NCBI GenBank assembly: GCA_001414345.1
Contig: LLCB01000223.1
Coordinates: forward strand, 36,510-100,509
Origin: Hymenoscyphus infarciens
Taxonomy: Eukaryota > Ascomycota > Leotiomycetes > Helotiales > Helotiaceae
DNA: 64,000 nucleotides
Direction: 5' to 3'
Part shown: positions 60,562-64,000 of the stretch, one piece after another
Position numbering within the stretch: the first letter of the stretch is position 1
How the letters are laid out: every line of letters starts with the position of its first letter
Notes under the pieces: model-generated
Databases searched by the model: none
What the model was told of the DNA's origin: nothing
Seen by the model: only the letters and a program-made list of their open reading frames with translations
Translations under genes and position numbers: made by a program

Positions 60562-62907
60562 TCAAACACTAACCTCCCCAGCCTTCATCAAACCACCCAC
60601 CCCAGAAGTCCCCGCACTCCCACTCATCCGAGTCTTCTTCTTCTTCGCGCCCAAACCAACCTTCTTCTTCTCCTCCCCTTCCCCGTTTTCAATCTGCTGC
60701 ACCTGCGAGAAATCCTTCCACTTCCTCCACCCATCAAAGTCGATAAGTGCTTGCATGCAGCCCCACTCCATGACTTTGCGTTCGAGCCAGACGAAGTTGA
60801 CGGGCTATTTTCATCGTTAGCTGAATTTCTCGGACATGAAAAAGGGAGAGAAGGAGGGCAAAGAGGATGGGGATATTAGGTAAGAGTAAAACAGGGGGAG
60901 AGAAAAAAGGAAGATGGGGGAAGACGGGAATCATACCTTGGTCAAAAAATCATTACACCCCGCCGCCAAAGCCTCATGCCTATCACTCTGCAACGAGCTC
61001 GCCGTTAAAGCAACAATAATAACCGGACTCTTGAACAGCACACTGCTCGGCAACTTATCCTCTCCTTCCGCTGACCCTACCCCATCACCCGTCTGATCAG
61101 CCTCAGGAGCAGAACTCGAAGCAGAGGAGCTAAAAACCCCAATACTATTCAACCTCTCCAATCTCCTGATTTCCTTTGTAGCTTCCAGTCCAGACATGAT
61201 GGGCAACTGGATATCCATAAGTACCAAATGGAAGCCTCCAGCTCGCCATTTAGTGACTGCTTCTTTACCGTTCATTGCGGTTTGCCACCGGACTTTGAGA
61301 CGCTTCATGAAAGCTTCAAGGAGTTTGAGATTGATGATGTTGTCCTCCACAATTAGGACGTTAATCGGTGGGACAGCGCCATTGAGCATTCCCGCTGGTA
61401 GAGAAGGATGATCGACATTCGCCTTCTTCCTCTTCGGTCTATTATTCGCTGGTCTCGGACGAGGCGAAGATACCCTCGGAGGAGGTGTAGCGACACGTTG
61501 GATTTGCGATGCTTCGGTTTGTAAGGGTGCAGGCGGGGTAGGGAGGGGTGGAGCAGTAGGAACGGATGTGTTGTTAAGGGAGGATTTTTCTGATGCACTG
61601 GAGTGAGTTCTTGCTCGGGGAACTCGAGGATGTGCATGCGTACCATTATTCATCACCGGTTGTTGTTGGTGGTTACTAATTATGGTAGGAGAAGAGGTAT
61701 GTTGTCGAGCTACCCGTGGTCTGTTTGAGGGTGGTGGATGGTGTGGTCTTCTTCCTGGGGAAGGTAAGGCTGGTACATGACCCGTTGCCAGGACGGACAT
61801 GGAATGAGTTGCTAGATTGCTGTGATTATGATTTACCAATCCATTGACAGGTAGCGAGCTTGGGAGATGTGGTGAAGGAGGCGCTGGTACAGGCATAGGA
61901 GGGAAATATTCGCTCGCGCCTTCTAACGGTCTTCCATCCTCGTAGTATGCTCTCCCCGTATGTGGTGACGGTTTGGGCGTCCGCCTTAGAGGAACATCAA
62001 TTACCAAAGCATCATCCACACCCTGTCCTCCAGGAAAATACGCATCCAGCGTTCTCCCCATCGGCTCCTCCGGTCCCAACGTCCTCTCCTGTCTATTCTC
62101 CCTGGGTATAATCCGCAAAGTGACATCCGGCGAATCGAAACTCCTCCCCAACGAATTCGCATATTTCTTCAATATCATGTCCCTAACATCATCCACCAAA
62201 TCATCCTCGTTAATCGTCACCAACGTGGCAGACGCCCCGGGCCTCTTCACCCATATCTTCCTGCTCACCATATTCGGAGACAGCGTCGAGGGGCCGTTCG
62301 CAGTAAAATAATCGAGATTCGCAGACCGATTCTTCTCAGGTAATTCCGTCTCCAGCAGCGTCTTAATCAATCGTGTCTGCTGCGGAGGCACCAAACTCTG
62401 TCGTCTCTGCAATTCCGTCGGACGCGCAGTCTTCGCGGTCTTCGTGGTATTCCTCGTCGCAGTCCCAACCTGTCCGATTTGCCCTTCGTTTCCGCGCGTA
62501 GAATCCTCCTCAAGATCTTCCACTTCCTCCTCTACAACCGGCGAGATAGTATCAGTATTGGGCGTAGGCAAGAAATCCGCAAAATCCGCTTCCTCAACCT
62601 TACTATCTGGTATGGAAATATGCTTCGTCGCCGTGTGATGTAGATCCCTACTGGGTTCAGAATCGTCGCGGGCGCCGTTGTTTTGTCGAGCCTCTAGTAG
62701 TCCATCAACCTCTTTCTTCTCGTCAATCGTCGCACCCCGTCGCGAGTGTTGCGACTGACTCCCTCTCCGCGATTTGGTCGAGCGACTGGTGTGTTGCTGT
62801 TGCTGTTGCTGTTGCTCGGCGCAATTATCCTGACTGGAGATGGAGATGGAAGACGCGGTTGAGGTGGAGCGTCTGAATTTCTGCCTCAAGAAAGATCCTA
62901 TCGCCAT
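60562..62907 (-). CDS. SSK1: SSK1 response regulator of the HOG osmostress pathway (two exons)
   Basis: Exons 60937-62907 and 60562-60804 (minus) give 737 aa. The 132-nt intron (GTATGA..ATAG) joins 'NDFLTK' to 'PVNFVWLERKVMEWGCMQALIDF'. The long N-terminus is low-complexity (poly-Gln at about 31-38, Pro- and Ser-rich). The receiver domain from about residue 515 has 'INVLIVEDNIINLKLLEAFMKRL' (acidic pair E/D), the phosphoacceptor Asp in 'HLVLMDIQLPIMSGLEA' (D565), the conserved Thr in 'IIVALTASSL' and the 'FLTKP' lysine. An acidic/Ser insert splits the domain between alpha-3 and beta-4, as in filamentous Ssk1. Ssk1 takes phosphate from histidine kinases through the Ypd1 phosphotransfer protein and controls the Ssk2-Pbs2-Hog1 MAPK cascade. 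The tail is basic (KKKVGLGAKKKKTR). Confidence 0.95.
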
Positions 62908-63620
62908 TTAGTCTTTAGGCGTGCGGGCAATCACACGTGCTAAGGTAGGAATCCAGTTTTTCTGAGGCAGGAACGGTCGGAAGGGGTTCGGGTTGTTGCA
63001 AAGGAAGGAATGACTGTTATTGGTATTGGTATTGGTATTGGTATTGGTACCGTGGTAGAGATGGAAAGGAGAGTTGACGTTTGATGCTGTATGTAGAGTT
63101 GTAGAGTAAGTAGGTAGTACTGCATGAATCCAGAGATATCGTATGTATCCCTCCCTATCTTGAATGCGATGCCGTGCTTCTCATTTAATAAACAACCGAG
63201 GCTACCGTATGCGTTTGGACTTTCTCAGACTTCGCAAAATCATCAATGCAGATAGATGGTGAAGGTAAAACATAAGACTCCCAAAGCCTAGACTCCTCTA
63301 TATCTGTAAATCTAATCCCCCAAATCCAATCGCTAAAAAGACCATTCACCTCAGTTTTTCAATTACTGCATACCTATTGATGAACACCAACCACAACCCC
63401 TTTTTCCCGGGCAACCTAGATGTCCACGCAACAAATTCGCCCCATCCGCAAAAGAAAGGCCCTCGATTTGCCAACTCAGAAGAACAGAGCCCCCTTCATC
63501 CCAGTAGTTTCGTAGAAATAACCCCGGTACCTAAATAATATACCCTGTCCAGCGGACACCGCACGCATGCGCGGCCTACTCCGACACGCCCTTGTAAAGG
63601 CCGCGCGTTACGATAAGATA
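62908..63620. other. SSK1 upstream region with a hexanucleotide repeat and a GC island
   Basis: Presumed SSK1 promoter and 5' UTR. (GGTATT)5 lies at about 63018-63049. A GC-rich stretch at about 63548-63607 (with 'gcacgcatgcgcggcc' and 'ggccgcgcgtta') abuts the next AT-rich block. No gene seen. Confidence 0.6.
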
Positions 63621-64000
63621 CGACCCTTAGAGGGCTATAAGGTCCTATACAACGTATTATCTATTTAATAGATAATTCGAGAAAATACTAAAGACTAAAG
63701 TTATAGCTTAAATAATATATAAAGAGGTCTATATTTTTAGTATATAAAGCTTATAATTATATTTATTTATTAAATATATAGTAAATAAAAGGTTTTTATA
63801 TTTAACTTATAAAATAAATAACTATAGTTATCTATTAAATAGATATTTAAAGTAAGGTTTTATTATTATATTAAAAAGCGAATTATTATATTTATTTATT
63901 AGATAGATAAATAATTAACTATTTTTCTATATAACTTAAGAAGCTAGCTACTTTATTTATTAATTAAATAAATATTTAAACTAAAGTCTTAATATATCTT
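63620..64000. repeat. AT-rich RIP block, continues past the right edge
   Basis: CpA/TpG-poor AT-rich DNA with recurring 'tatttattaaatagata'-type words. No coding content. Confidence 0.75.

Overview
This window looks like nuclear DNA of a filamentous ascomycete (Pezizomycotina). A Leotiomycete or Helotiales-type fungus is likely, but that is inference from overall style, not a database match. The evidence is short introns (37-241 nt, mostly 45-80) with CTAAC/CTGAC-like branch sites, a fungal-type gene set (SSK1 response regulator, fungal RNA-dependent RNA polymerase, 2EXR, APH and CorA-like families, secreted CAZymes), and large AT-rich blocks nearly devoid of CpA/TpG but keeping CpG and CpT. 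That last pattern is the footprint of repeat-induced point mutation (RIP). I rebuilt exon structures by hand from splice sites and reading-frame continuity.

Layout, left to right. 1-2504: 5' two-thirds of an RdRP gene (RNA silencing), minus strand, running off the left edge. 2.5-5.3 kb: intergenic, then a small RIP block. 5309-7148: APH/AIM9-like phosphotransferase. 7.15-10.4 kb: gene-free array of old, diverged duplications. 10.4-15.1 kb: large RIP block. 15431-17204: secreted GH5 glycosidase. 17.2-20.6 kb: intergenic, with a 289-bp TIR element carrying telomere-like TTAGGG tracts and a second repeat-rich patch. 20640-21548: Mid2/SKG6-like wall sensor. 22.2-28.2 kb: second large RIP block with a candidate LTR pair. 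28663-29262: small secreted protein. 29938-30886: three-exon gene whose C-terminus resembles ubiquitin.

32.85-34.68 kb: 2EXR gene split by an 888-bp TIR element with a 10-bp target duplication. 35399-38503: eleven-exon amino-acid permease. 38853-39233: small hypothetical gene. 39743-41417: CorA-like membrane protein. 41468-45195: protein kinase with a C-terminal beta-propeller-like region. 46109-47824: broken GTPase-like gene carrying a 270-bp hAT-type MITE. 48.26-49.18 kb: decayed HSPA12/Hsp70-like gene. 49384-50331: DapA-family aldolase. 51705-53811: P5C dehydrogenase. 54080-55904: GH43 galactanase-like enzyme with a probable GC-AG intron. 57251-58393: LPMO-like secreted protein. 58.8-60.05 kb: AT-rich tandem satellite with a period of about 172 bp. 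60562-62907: SSK1. 63.6-64 kb: another RIP block.

How the parts relate. Core metabolic and signalling genes (P5C dehydrogenase, SSK1, permease, aldolase) alternate with secreted carbohydrate-active enzymes (GH5, GH43, LPMO-like) and a dynamic accessory segment at 32-49 kb. In that segment four members of lineage-expanded families sit together and three of four are broken or decayed, two of them by small non-autonomous DNA transposons whose empty sites can be read directly. I found no convincing new defence or biosynthetic system. The strongest new observations are the precise transposon insertions, the nucleosome-sized satellite, and the telomere-like MITE.
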